Notes under the pieces: generated by a model | What the model saw: the letters and a program-made list of their open reading frames with translations, nothing else | Databases searched by the model: none | What the model was told of the DNA's origin: nothing | Origin: Epiperipatus broadwayi | Taxonomy: Eukaryota > Onychophora > Udeonychophora > Euonychophora > Peripatidae | Reading direction: 5' to 3' | NCBI GenBank assembly: GCA_028023455.1 | Contig: JAQFVV010000012.1 | Location: forward strand, 7,786,499 to 7,850,498 | DNA length: 64,000 nucleotides | Part shown: piece by piece, positions 1 to 12,622 of the stretch | How the letters are laid out: each line of letters opens with the position of its first letter | Numbering within the stretch: position 1 is the first letter of the stretch | Made by a program: the position numbers and the translations under genes

Positions 1-1997
1 AATATGTATTGCTAGACACTAAAGTGTGCTAATTCACTATACACTATGTAGATTTCTTCTAGAACTACCTGAACTCAAACATCAAGGCTAACCCAGGATT
101 AATTGATTTAAAATGCCTATGAAAAATGTGCGCCTCGATTGACTTTATTTTGTCTTAAAAAAACAAAACATTTCAAATGGAAACTATTTGACAGAGAGAA
201 CATGATGATTTTATGCCATTCTGATCAGTAATGGAAGTATTAAAAGAATAAAATACCATTGTAAGACTATTCTTTTTAAAACTTAAAAAAAAAAAAAACG
301 ATATTAAAAAGACCTTAAGTTAGTACAATCTGATTTCTTTGTTAATGTTCATTTTATATGTATTGGTTGCTTAATTAATCATTTTATCCATTTATTTTTT
401 ATAGTTTAGTTGTATGAATGCATCTTAATTAAAATAATTATTTTAATTTTGTGTGTATATGCGTGTATATATGTGAATTAATTTTAATTGTAATATAAAT
501 TCTTCGTTTTAATTCAAGTTGTCAGTGTTTTTTATTTTATTTAGCAACCTTCATTTCCAAATAGTCATTTTAGCACTTATCAATTAAAAGAGAAAAATAT
601 ATTTTAATTAAAGAGATTATTTTAAGTAAAGAGACTGTTTAACCATTGAGCGAAATTACCGGATATTTTGTAAATTGAGGGATCCTAGTTTTTGAAATTG
701 ATTAATTTAGCATGGCACCCTGATAAACGAATAAAATGCATTATTTTTTAATTTATATTAAATTATCGCTGAGTGAAATGATGGGAAAATATAACCTGTT
801 TTAGGTTCAATCATTTCCATCAATTTGCACTTATTTAGTTGTATTTAAAAGTGGGTCCTCAAGATTACCGGTATAATAAAATGGCTTCCCAAAGTGTGGC
901 TGGTTTAATGGATTTTTACCCGAATTACCGATACACTAATAATATATTTTAATTTATTCTGTAAGTGTTAGCTTAGCTCAGAAATTGTACTATAAATTTA
1001 TAGTAGATGAAATTTCAACTTTTTTTTTTTCTAATTAAATAGTAATTAAAACTGAGTTAACATCTGGATTAAGTTTTTATAAATAAACAAAGAAATCTTG
1101 ATTATTATATTATTTGCAATTTATAAATGATCATATTTTAGCACTCTCGAAATGTCATGTTTTTGTATTCTTTTTTATTTATAATAAAACTATTGGTATT
1201 TCCCGAATGCCTGTTTATATTGTGACAGCAAGTTCTTCATGCTCATCAACTGAACAGTTGTAAATTTGCGTATTTAAAAATAGAGACCACAATATTTAAA
1301 GCAACAAACAAAATACACATATATACACACCTATGCTTTACATTAAGAATTAATTTTTTCTGATGAATTTTTATTTCTGAGGAATAAAGAGATAGACTTT
1401 CCTATGATATATAACGGTCATTAATTTGTATGCTATTAAAGCATACAGTGATAAATTATATTGTGAAGAAAATGTCAATAATAGAATGCAATTGACTACA
1501 AAGAGTTTCTTTTTTCGCATACTGTATATATTTTTTCAGGAGTACGTTTTTTTTTCCTAGAGAAAGAGAATATAAATCCTCCAAATGATTAAACAATCTG
1601 ATTTATAACTGGTCGTTTTAAGTGCTTTGAAATGTAAATCTTTTTTTTTTTTTTTTGTAAAAAAAAAAAAAAAAAGTTTATAGCATAAAATGCCAACAAC
1701 TGACCGTAATTAATAGTATTGAATCATATTGCATATTCATGAAGAGTTATTTTGGAAATTGAAGTTTTTCGAAATGTTGTGTTGTTGTGTTTTACAAAAA
1801 TAAAGTGCGTTAATCTGAATTTATAATTTTCAGACTGATAATTATTATTATTTGATGATTTTTTTTTATTGCTTCATGCATTAATGTTTTTTTTTCATCA
1901 AATAATAATTGAGAAAATATATAAACTATATTACACAAATTTACTTTATATAAGCTTTTTTTTTTTTTTGTAGCAAATACTTAATCATAACAATTAT
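1..1997. other. AT-rich intergenic DNA, no gene seen
   Basis: I see no long reading frame, RNA gene or recognisable element here. The stretch consists of A/T runs and short TA-rich microsatellite pieces. The only distinct structure is the T16/A17 palindrome listed separately. Confidence 0.7.
1641..1675. repeat. Poly(T)/poly(A) palindrome
   Basis: Sixteen T are followed by GT and then seventeen A, so the two arms are perfectly complementary. It could come from two retroelement tails meeting head to head or from replication slippage. No flanking duplication decides between these. Confidence 0.8.
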
Positions 1998-2006
1998 TCA
2001 ATAAAG

Positions 2007-2101
2007 CTTGTTTAGAGTTCATTAGCATGCTCTTAATTTTACATATTTGTAAATGCAAGCTATACATAAGTCATGTGATATCTGACTTTTTATTATTACT
2101 A
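2007..2101 (+). mobile_element. 5'-truncated solo copy of hammerhead family A
   Basis: These 95 bp match the 3' part of the repeat unit found at 45.8-46.4 kb: the run from AAGCTTGTTTAGAG through a CATGTGA block to an ATTATTACTA tail. The fragment is bracketed by the 9-bp direct repeat TCAATAAAG at 1998-2006 and 2102-2110, as expected for target-primed insertion of a 5'-truncated RNA copy. Its 3' end falls at nearly the same unit position as the right arm of the 44.7-kb array, so this is probably the true RNA 3' end of the family. It is too short to include the ribozyme. Confidence 0.75.
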
Positions 2102-2160
2102 TCAATAAAGATTATAAGCAAATAGTTACCAATATTAATTATAAATTTGGTAGTTTGTGG

Positions 2161-2225
2161 TTAAGGCCTGTAGAGGTCCCTACCTTCGCATTTTCAACAG
2201 CACATGCTTTAGGTTTATTGCCTTA
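2161..2225 (-). repeat. Dispersed 60-bp structured repeat, copy a
   Basis: Read on the minus strand, this copy runs from AAGGCAATAAACCT through TTGAAAATGCGA to GTAGGGACCTCTACAGGCC. The same order of blocks occurs at 11148, 50748 and 55718. I do not recognise the family. Confidence 0.6.
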
Positions 2226-3439
2226 GTCAATATTAATTATAGAATTGAATAAAGTTCAAATATATGAATATAATGACAAACTAAATCTTTTAAAAATAGC
2301 GCATGTATAAAGAAAATTAGTATAATGTACATCAATAAATATAAAATAATTGCATGTGGCATTAGTGAGCTGTGTGTAATGTGTTGGACTTAAAGAGACC
2401 TAATTGAGTGAAAGTGCATTTTGGCAGCCATTGCCGTATATTTTCTACTGTCATGGAAGTGTGCATTACTTGTTATGTCTAGAAATATTTATGTATTTTC
2501 GTTGACTGAAAACAGGCAAACAATAGAATTACTATAACAATGCTGAAAAATCATTATTGATGTTAGCATGCTGTACATTGCTATCTTTCTTTAACACAAT
2601 TTGTTCTGGCATTTCAATTTTAGAAAAACTTTAATAAATATTTACATTATGAAGGTGCTATATTTATAATTATTGTTTTGAATAATTGCAAGAAAGTCTT
2701 TGTTATTAAATGAAAGATCATTTAATTATTTACTATTTCATACTCACTTTTTATGTTTGTGTATATATATACATGATTTGGGCATATCTCCGTTATTAAT
2801 ATGTTATGGTTCCATTTGGTAATGTCGTGATTATAAGAATTGTATCAGCTTGACAGTACCAAATATTGTGCAGGGTGATAGAGTAAATATTTCAGAAATC
2901 AAATATCTATTTTCCAGAAGCCATAAAATGTCATATATATATATTTTTTAATGAAGCAATATGATATAAATTGGAAAAAAGAATTCCATATTAAGTAGGT
3001 CTATATGATAGAGGATAGTTATTCCATTTATTGTAGAAAACAAATGTCAATAATTCAGATTTATGCTCAAGTCTTCATAGCTACAAAAAAGTGGAAAATT
3101 ATTTACATGCATAGAATTTTTTGAATAGACAAACGTTTTAAAATTATTATAGAGAATTTTAAAGGGAAATTGTAAGGCATTTAAAAAATGAAACCATCTA
3201 AGTGAATAGTTGAAATTATGATATTAAATCAATGAAGAAAATATTTTAAGAAATAAAAAAATTGTTGGCAAATGGTTTGTATTATAAGAATATTTTTGTT
3301 GGTAAAAAAGACAATTTTAAGAATTATAGCCTTATTAATCTTTTAGCAAAGATTTTCATTAAAATTGTTGCAAATTATTGAGAGAGAATATTGGATTTAT
3401 GCCAACTTTAAAAAAACAAAGATTTAAAAATGATTTCAG
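2226..3439. other. AT-rich DNA, nothing recognised
   Basis: There is no supported gene or repeat. Short TATATA runs occur near 2763 and 2934. Confidence 0.6.
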
Positions 3440-4800
3440 CATTGTAAGCCATAGCCATGGTGAAAGACAGTCAGGAAGGGATCATACAAATTACTGAAAA
3501 TATCACTAACTCACTCTCCAAAGTCTATCTATCACTCTTCGAGAAGGTTGGTCTTCTTAACATGATTGTCATGCTAGAATATCATACTATGTCCCGTTCA
3601 TTAAATACACAAAAAAATTTCAAAACAAAATCAATAGTTTATAAATAAGCTCCAGACTACTCTGGAAAGGTCGGACTGTTGCAGTAAGCCTTAGAAGACC
3701 CCAATGCCCCAGGAAACTTAGTGGTCTGTCCTTCCATTCTATCCAAGCTATCATCCTACAGAAAACATTTAACACACTTCATAACCTTGCCATGCCTTTG
3801 CATATCACGACATTATAAATAAGGTAGTCCCAACTAACCGGCCTACTCCTTATCTCAAATCCTGGATATTGGCTTTAATCCGTCATCTAGAGCAACATCA
3901 ATCCATTACACAGTTCACCTTTGATAAGAAAATGAAGCTATGGGAAGCTTATAACCTCATCCATCCAAATCAACAAAGTTTTTCAACCAGCCATAAGATT
4001 AATAATCATAAAATATTACATCTCCTCAAAGATGCAGTCTTGAGGCAAAATTCTTTGATTTCACTGTCAAAATTAACCTATCTGCCCTACTCACCAATTC
4101 TTTCCTGCATTTCAAAAGAGGATATAACAAAATCAATCCAATCTGTAGCCTGTGCTCAATGGAATATGAAACAATTGATCATATCATTCTTAAATGCCCA
4201 CAGATGAAATCTACAAGAGAACTCGTCATTTCCAAAGTCTCAATTAATAGTGAGCTCATATTATTACTAGACAAAGCAATGCAGTCTGGCACTTATTCAA
4301 TAATCTGAATTTCTTTGTTCATCCTGCATACGCTTTGGATAGTTAGATGTAAAATCTAATTCAATTGCCACAACCAAACCCAAGCTCCCTATTCATACAT
4401 CTAATCAAAGAAATTAAAAAGCGAGATGAGCTTTTCTCCACAATCAAAACTTTCAATGACACATGGTCTCTTTTTTCAACAACATAATTGACTGCAATAG
4501 CAGCTAACACACATGCTGTCTCATCCCCTAAACAAATCAAGTTATGTTTAAATCACTGAACCCAATAATGCTCCCACCCATTAAAACTTTGATACATCTA
4601 ACTCATACTATCAAAGCAATCTTGACCAATCTGCATCCTTGTATTTCTTACAACATTTTAAAGACTTTGTAATACAAGAACATTCATCATTAGCAAAGCA
4701 TGTATAACAACATTAACTTCTTCTCCTTGTGTGATCTGATTTTCTTATTCTTTTTAACTATGTAACATACCTTTTTGAATAAATTAAGTTTTGAAATGAA
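3440..4800 (+). pseudogene. Decayed LINE, C-terminal and 3' region
   Basis: A frame on the plus strand near 3650-3810 reads LLWKGRTVAVSLRRPQCP and continues in the style of the region after the reverse transcriptase in L1/Tx1-like non-LTR retrotransposons. Near 4120-4205 another frame reads CSLCSMEYETIDHIILKCP, a CxxC...H...C motif typical of LINE C-termini. Between them the frame shifts several times and no catalytic RT motif is left. The sequence then runs through a non-coding tail with AATAAA near 4777 and an A-run near 4819. It is an old 5'-truncated copy. Assignment to L1/Tx1 rather than another LINE clade is inference. Confidence 0.6.
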
Positions 4801-4999
4801 GTATCAGAAAAAGTTGCAAAAAAAAAAGGGTGTGTGTGGATATTTTGAATTGGATTTATAGATTACAGGAAGAAAGTAATTTGTCTCTATAAATATTTTG
4901 TTTATGATTAAAAATTTAGAACATTATGATCTAGATCTAGGAAATTGTTCAATTCTGGTGAATATTTTTAAACAAGTGCCCAAGTCAATCAAAATTGAG

Positions 5000-5137
5000 A
5001 TAAAACAACTATATAAAAATAATAAATATAAGAGTCATGTGATTATATTAGAAAAGTGTATTTTGAAAAGGCCTTAATATAGGGCGAAAACCGGTTCAAT
5101 AAAGAAAATATTTATTATTTTTATATAGTTGTTTTAT
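5000..5137 (+). repeat. Long hairpin with decayed hammerhead-like core
   Basis: Arms of 30 bp at 5000-5029 and 5108-5137 are perfectly complementary, with weaker pairing extending outward. Between them the plus strand reads TATT, TTGAAAA (5063-5069), a GCC/GGC stem, GAAA (5086-5089), ACCGGTTC and AATA. TATT and AATA can pair as stem I, and the long arms extend that stem. The order is that of a type I hammerhead, but the core is TTGAAAA rather than CTGANGA, so it is probably inactive. Confidence 0.5.
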
Positions 5138-5160
5138 TTTAATTGTGTTGGAACTATTAT

Positions 5161-7860
5161 TAATTATTGAAAACATCATTATGAACAAATTTATGTTTGA
5201 CCATTATTAAGGAAATCAATCAAAAGAATGAGCAAAAATTAATAGGGGTTATAACTCAGTATATTATATCCAAACATTAAGAGAAGTAAAAAATAAAAGA
5301 GACCATTGTGTATGAAATTATTTTGCTTCATATTTATAGATTATAGAAAGATATTTCATTCTACAAATATTTCAAGCTTTTACCCAGGTTTTGGCCCATC
5401 ATGACATAATATATTTTTAAATTCCGAAAAACATTTGCTAACATACAATAGCAGTGATTGGACTATACAGTAATACTAAAAAAAAAAGGAAAAACATTGG
5501 TAAGGATATATAACAAAATGATCAACCCCCATTTTTTAACACTCTATAGGAAGTATTTTGTGGATTTAAAATATGGAAAAAATTAATGAATTAATGAAAA
5601 TTACAAATATCATCTTGATCAATATTTTTCACTCTGTGGTTCATTTTCCATTATGTGCAGTACCAATAAAATGTACATATATATAATTTATTTTTCATTA
5701 TTACAATTAGAATACCATTAATCCTGTAATTAATAATTATAAAATTTATATTATCCTCATAAAATTACCATTTACAACTATCAGACATTATTGTTTTAGC
5801 ATGGTTTACAAATTTTTAAAATCATTGCTTACACTTATTTGTAATAAATATTTTTATTATTATTTGAAAACAGAACTAAAAGAAATTACAATTGAGGAAA
5901 TAGTTATAGATTAATTAGTCTAATTGTTATGGTTGCCATATTCTATTTTTTTCTTAGTCCAATGATTATTCTTAATTCACAATTAAGAAAATTCAGTTGC
6001 TAAATGCTTTTAATAAAAACTTGAAAATTTTCATCAAATTGCTAATTGGAGATGGAGGAGAAGGGTTAACACCAAATCGTTGAATAATCTTATCCACATT
6101 TTAAACAAAGAAATAGATAGGATGGATGTCAACATTCTAAAATATTGTTGTAATTACAGTGATATAAAATTATTTATTATATTATTAAAATGAATGTTTC
6201 TGTAGTTCTATTATTTTAAATAAATTTAATAAAGCATGTGAAAATGTTTTATTGTCTTTAATTACTGTGTAAAAAAAAATTTTTACACCAAATAAAAATA
6301 AGCATACATTTAAACAATTTTATTTTTGTGCATTTTAATGTGGAGTTACGTTATTTTATGGCGTCATTCTATAATTTGATGCAGTAAATTATGTTAAAAA
6401 ATAACAAAAAATGGTGAGTCCATCGATGATTATCAGTTTTTTGCCTTGTTACCCCTGTTAATAATAAAGTAAACTTATAAGATATTCAGAAATATACATA
6501 TTGAAATTAACATTTATTGTAATTTTCTTTCTTATCTGTCAATTAATTAGTAATTTGTGTTAATATATATAGAACTATTCATCTATTAAATAAAACCATT
6601 AATTGGTTATGGCATTATAGTACTACATGTAAGCTAGTAGTCCACAACTTACATATAATTGATAAAGGGATCCTTAAATATAAAACGTTACAAACCTCTG
6701 ATCTATCTCTGATCTAGCGTATGCATAATTGTGGTTGTTTTGCAAACGTGCATTTAGAATTGGGTGGTTGTTACTGTGAAATGAAAATGAAAGAAAAATT
6801 AAATACAAAGTATTTGAAATTCTCTAGTAATGATTAATAATTTTCTGAAGAAAAAAAAGAAGAAAAAACAAATATTATTAGCAATGAAATAGAAATTAGT
6901 TATGAATATGTTGGTCAAATATATATATATGGAAGCATAGTGAATAAAATAAATTATAGAATTAAATGTAGGTGAAATGTGATCAGAAGAAATATTAGAA
7001 AAAAATATGAGTATGTGCTTGAAAAAGAAAAAAATTCATTAAAAGCATTCTAACAATGATTATTTACAGGTCTGAGAATTAGACACTTAATACAAGATCA
7101 CTATAATAGTTATCTACCATATATATGATTTCAATACCTATAGTTTTAGTAAATTAATAAAAAAGAAATTTTAATGTTTAGTTTTTAATGCACTTTTGGG
7201 CTTATATGTTAATAACTCATAATAAAATTACTACTGACTACAAATTTTCACATTCACAATGGGAGGTGGAATCCAGTATTGCCAGGATTTAAGGAGATTA
7301 TTGTGTTAAAAATAAAAACTATAAAGCAAAAAGTAGAGATGTTTACTAGAGTTAACAAGATGTCAAAAACAAAACAAATTGGTAAGAGAACAAACACCAT
7401 TAGCACTAGAAGCATTAAGAGAATTAAAGATGCTGAAATGAAATTGGGGCAGAATGTTGTTAAAAAAGATAACATTAAATGATTATCTTAACTGGCCCTC
7501 AAGAGATTTTAAAACAGGGACTACTGATTTATGAAAGAGGTAAGGAAGTTTATTGCAATTATATGAAGAAAACAACACAATAACAAATACTGGAATAAGC
7601 TTAATCCTGCAATTGATTGCTTTTAATTGATAATAATTTATGATAGAAAAAAGGATTTTTTTTTAATTGAAGTGTACAACATTTATATATATACATTGCA
7701 GCTCCTTTTAAATGGTATGGCCATTCCAATTACAAATAATAAAAAAAGACAGAAAAAAGCTGCTCTAAAAATAAGTTTTGCATTGTCTATATAAACCAAT
7801 CTGTGAACCATAAGTCCATCCAAATTTAGAACATGTTCCATTTTTCTTTCTGTTGATATA
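5161..7860. other. AT-rich DNA, nothing recognised
   Basis: No gene or known element is supported. Overlapping 67- and 73-residue reading frames on opposite strands near 7254-7482 have no recognisable motif, and I take them as chance. Confidence 0.55.
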
Positions 7861-9240
7861 TCAAAAGTTCTTCAGCAGAAAACTTTTTTTCTCAAATACT
7901 TCAACACCATGTCTAATTGTAGCTCTCCAGTGTATTCTCTTCTTTGCCATCTCTTTCCAATAGAAACAATTAATATTGCACTTCTTAAGAATGTCTTTTG
8001 AGATAATTTTTATAATGTAGCAGATTTGATCTTTCCCATGAAAACCATGCTCAAGTTCACCACAAAATACCCTTTTGGAATGTCTTACATTGTTCATTCA
8101 TTTTACTTATCCATTCCAATGAGGATTTGATTTTTCAATAGCAGACTCTATAGTATCATAGTTAGGATGTTGATGAATGTATTGATTTTTTTTTTATTAT
8201 CTTGATACTGCATTTTTAAAATTTTATTGAGATCCATAAATGAAACTTCTAAAGTTTTTATTATAGCATTGAGGATGTCCAAGTCTCACTTCCATGCAAT
8301 AAACTACGTAAAACATGCAGCTAATTTAATTGCCATGTGTTGAAATACTCTATCCTTTAACTTATTCAAAGAAGAAACAGGATATGGGAGTCTGCGTTGT
8401 ACCTCAACATTTAACTCCATCTTTCTACTGACTGATAATTAACCCAAAGTCTTCAATTGTTGCATTTGAAATGTTAAGTACATTCTGCCTATCATAATTT
8501 GAACTGGTAAAAATGGCACAATCATCAGCATATTGTAACTTCAGAATCCTAAAAGTTTTTTTTTTTGACTTTTAATTAGTTCAAATTAAAATCCCATGAT
8601 CAAACCTATATTGCATTTTGATCCTTGTTTCATTAAATTGTCTATAAATAGTTCCCAAATACAAAAAAAAAAACAAAAAAAAAAAACAAAAAAAAAAAAG
8701 TTATAAAAATTGAAAACAATGTTGGAACAAGTACACATTCTTGTTTTGATTTCAATTGCCTCAGATTTATCATCTGTAGTAACACTTCTTCTCATTCCAT
8801 CAAGTAGGAATTGTATAATATGAATAAATTTTAGTGGTTAATCAATTAATGTTAAATAATATAAATCTGTTCACTTAACTAAATCAAATTGATTCTAACA
8901 CTTTTCTCATATTTGTCTGGCAACCAAACCATGTTTATAGTGCTTTTTGGTTGTTTAAAACCACATTGGGTCTCTGGTGACCATACATCCATGAATGGAA
9001 GCAAGAAGAAATTATTTAACAAAATACTACCTCTGTAATGTGTAATAATGATATTTCACAAAAATTTCTATAATCTAGTGTATTATCTTTATTTTTAAAA
9101 ATTGAAACAATAAAAACATTATTGAAAACAGATAGCATAACTTTATTAAGTCCATATATTCCTAAAAAAAAATCCAATATTTTTTAAACTAACATATCGA
9201 CATTGTATTTTTAAACTTCCCCAAGTGTTACAATAGGACC
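7861..9240 (-). pseudogene. Decayed LINE reverse transcriptase, minus strand
   Basis: Conceptual translation of the minus strand gives ordered RT blocks across several broken frames. VSIFKNKDNTLDYRNF with SLL (about 9100-9030) matches the 'VSLFKNKG...NYRGISLL' block. QYADDCAIFT with catalytic YADD at 8521-8532 is followed by DFGLII. The 78-residue frame 7861-8097 ends in HWRATIRHGVEVFEK, like the tail of this LINE group. An A-rich tract interrupts the frame at 8659-8699. RT lies at high coordinates and the C-terminus at low ones. The order suggests a jockey/CR1/L2-type LINE, but the clade is not certain. It has many stops and shifts and is dead. Confidence 0.75.
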
Positions 9241-9299
9241 TGAAACCAGAGCCATCCTATGTAGGTCTGCAGGTTGTGCAGAGCACAAAGGTGCTTCGT

Positions 9300-10030
9300 C
9301 AATGAAGGCATCACATCATAATGATAAATTAATGCAATTTATATGAAATTGAAAATACTTACATTTATAAAGCAGTTTATTCTTAGAAACACATTCTTTA
9401 TTGTAAATATTTTAAATTTAAATATAAGAATTAAATACCATCTAATGCTATACTACTAATAATAAATAAAATAAAAATTCATATAACATAAGATCTATTT
9501 GTTAATGTTTGTGGAAAATTTTTAGTAAAGTTTAGTTTTTTGGCTAGTGTTGTAATGTTATATGAATTTTTATTTTATTTTAAATATAAGAGGATTAATT
9601 TTTTACTTAAATTATTTGAAAGACATTAAATATTATATACTCTATCCATGAACTACTTTGAACGGATGGCCACCATTTTGCTGTGATAAGTAATAAAATT
9701 TGTATGTAAATGAAAACGTTTAGATTTCTGAATCATTTCATTATTAGAAACACATTCTGATTGCAAATATTTTTTTATTTAAATATAAGATTATTTTTTA
9801 CTTAGACTTGCGATAATTGTTAATAACTTACTAAATATTATATTGTCTACCATTACTCTAAACCAAACATATCTATGCCATTTCACTGTGATAATTAATA
9901 AAATTTATATGGAAATGAAAATGTTTAGATTTTCAAATTACTTTTATTTAAATATCCTAATTTATATTTTTAAAAAATAATACATGATTATTAATAATTT
10001 ATCAGTCATATTATATAATCTCTTCAGCCA
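9300..10030. repeat. Imperfect tandem repeat, period about 205 bp
   Basis: The block AATGAAAA..GTTTAGATTT preceded by CTGTGATAA recurs at about 9697 and 9903, and a weaker version lies near 9337. The block AGAAACACATTCT recurs at about 9390 and 9748. Copies differ by substitutions and indels. A 25-bp perfect inverted repeat (9464-9488 with 9556-9580) lies inside. Confidence 0.5.
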
Positions 10031-10034
10031 TATG

Positions 10035-10100
10035 TTTGGTATAGCAGTAGCTTAACCTAAATGTAGGGTTTGGGGATCGATTCCAATGCAGTTTTATGTT
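10035..10100 (+). other. Possible tRNA-like SINE relic
   Basis: GGTATAGCAGTAGC followed by GGGATCGATTCCAA resembles the A and B boxes of a tRNA-derived promoter, with plausible spacing. No tail or flanking duplication was found, so this is tentative. Confidence 0.25.
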
Positions 10101-11147
10101 TTTTCTAATACCAACTGATATATATTTTTTTACATTTTACTAATCTGCTGTTCATTAGATTTGGACTGTTGGAGAATTTAATTTGTTATTTAATTAAAAT
10201 TCATAATTTAGCTATAACATTATTCAAATACATGGCAGTTCAACGCCAAGAAAAACAGAATTAGTAAAAAAGCAATTTTAAAAAAACATATTATTGTGTC
10301 ATTTCATTGAAATGTTATTATTGTTTAATGCCCCTCATTTTGATTATAACAACTATATAACTTCATTTGTATATGTTCTATTGGGAAAGTGCCTATGAAA
10401 TTGTTTATCTATTCCATAAAACAGCAATTGTTTTTTTTTTTTTTTTAATATAAAGCGCTAGACATAGTATAATAGCTTCTAAAAAATTATCGAATAAACA
10501 ATATATATGTGTGAAAGATTCTTCCCTTAAGTAAACAGAATTTAAATTCTTAAAATCTCTAAATACCTGATTATATAGCATGACTACATTTTTATACTGA
10601 AATAACAAACATGTATAAAAGTAAATCATGAAGTAATGTAAAATACTTTATTACTGAATGAATATTTTAGAAAATAACTATAGAAAACATAAGTCATGCA
10701 TGAAAGATTTCGAATGAAACAAAATAACATAGGAAGTTATTTTTTACTAATTAATATGATAGTTAGAATCAACCTAGTTAAAGCTGATCATTATTTATCA
10801 TATTACAGCCACCAAAGTCAGGAGAAATAATAAATAAAAAGATAAAAGTATACATAATTATAGTTTTTTTAATATTCTACTGTGTCTTTTGTTAAAGTTA
10901 TATAGAATTCATTTTGTTTTAATTAACGAATTTTATTTTATGGGCAGGTGGGGAATCTTCACACGATAAAAAAAAATTTAATATTTAAAAAAATAAATTA
11001 TCTTACTTATAAATATAGATATATTAAAATTGCACAAATTGGTACTTATAATGTATAAATAAGTACTTAATTATTATAAATATGATTTTGAATCAGTATT
11101 TGAGAAGAAATAAAATATATATAATGCATTAAAGTAATATATATATT

Positions 11148-11208
11148 AAGGCTACAACCTTAAAAATATGCATCTGAAAAAACGACAGTAGGGATCCCTG
11201 CAAATCTT
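11148..11208 (+). repeat. Dispersed 60-bp structured repeat, copy b
   Basis: It reads AAGGCTACAACCTT, then ATGCATCTGAAAAAACGACA, then GTAGGGATCCCTGC, in the order shared with the copies at 2161, 50748 and 55718. AAGG and CCTT can pair as a small hairpin. The end runs into the perfect hairpin at 11200. Confidence 0.6.
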
Positions 11209-11254
11209 AAACACAAGATTTATTTAAAAGATAAATCTTGTGTTTAAGATTTGC
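11200..11254. repeat. Perfect 24-bp inverted repeat
   Basis: Arm 11200-11223 is exactly complementary to 11231-11254, with a 7-nt loop TTAAAAG. The perfect match implies a recent origin or selection. It overlaps the end of dispersed repeat copy b. Confidence 0.85.
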
Positions 11255-12537
11255 ATTAAAGTATATTTTATTTCCCTTACTGTTTTATTGTGAATTCATT
11301 AATAACATTGTTCTAATTTTAGTTTTTTGTGAATTATGTTTCAATACATAAAAATGCTAATGAAGAGAATTGTTCTTGTCTTGTGCTTATTTCACATTAA
11401 CATGAATAGAAAATTATGAAACATTTAGGTAAACAACATAACTGAAAAATCTGTATTATATTATAATTAGTGCCTCTACATTTGTATTACGTCACATATG
11501 ATATTCATTGTAGGGCCTACAAATTAGAGTTTTGGCAAAAAAAAAAAAAGAGGCATGGGGATATAGTTTAATTTAGCATGTGATAAAATGTTTTTATTTT
11601 TTGATTTTCACAAAAGATGATTATGCAGGGCCAAGGCTTTGATAAATGTGAGGGCTTGTGCTGCCCTCAGGCCGGCTCTATTCATGGAACTAAGCATGCT
11701 GAAATTTGGCTTGCATAAATACGTCTTTTAACCATGTGGCAGCCCTGCTTGCAATCTTTTAATTTTAAAGATTACAAAGGACTATTTTAACTTCACTCCA
11801 ACTAAATGAATAGATAAAATGGTTTTCTCAAAAGTCATCATCTCAATTCATGCATTATTATAGAAAAGCTTACCAAAGTACTCAACTAATTAAATATCAT
11901 GTCTTCCTTGTACTCATTGCTGTTTTAGCAGGGATGTGAAGAAAATATTTTTCTAACTGTTCAAAGTATTATTGTATAAGAGATCTCAACTAAGTTTTTC
12001 TAATAGGATTGTGATACCATCTCTCAGCAGATCTACATATTATTTTCAATGCATTAGAAAAAAGTTCCAGTAATCACGATCAGCAAATGTCTGTATCTTA
12101 TTAATTTTCATCTACCAATCATTTTTAAACCTTTTCATCAGTCATTGCATTTTCTATATTTATTATGAAATTCCACATTTAATATATTATTCTGTCAATG
12201 TATAATAACTGTTGAAGTTTAATATATATAGTAGATATTTCTAAAGAAAGAACACTAATCTTCTTGTGAATATGATAGAAATAAGAACTACATTTTAAAT
12301 CTAACATTTTAATTTTGGAGCATACTAATTTATGATGCAGTCATTGATCTGCTTCTGTTCTTCTAACTATAATAAATTTTGAATATGGATGCATTTATGT
12401 TTTTTTGATAGTGATTTTTAAGTAAAATATAAGTGATAATAGAAATTATATATTAGATTGTTTTCATGTATCTGATATGATTTGTTAAATATCATTAGAA
12501 ATATCAAACTTTAGCTTTGCAAATTCATTCAACTGTT
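11255..12537. other. AT-rich DNA, nothing recognised
   Basis: No gene or known repeat is supported. There is an A-run near 11539. Confidence 0.6.
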
Positions 12538-12622
12538 AATAATAGCACACAGATTAGTATATAACATAACATTTTGAGTATGCCTGATGAAGAAAGGAGA
12601 TACCAATCTTTGTGCTATTATT
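12538..12622 (+). repeat. 23-bp-arm hairpin containing CTGATGA
   Basis: Arms 12538-12560 and 12600-12622 are complementary with two mismatches. The loop contains CTGATGA at 12584-12590, the conserved hammerhead heptamer, but no following stem II plus GAAA is visible. It may be a decayed relative of the hairpin at 5000 or a coincidence. Confidence 0.4.
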
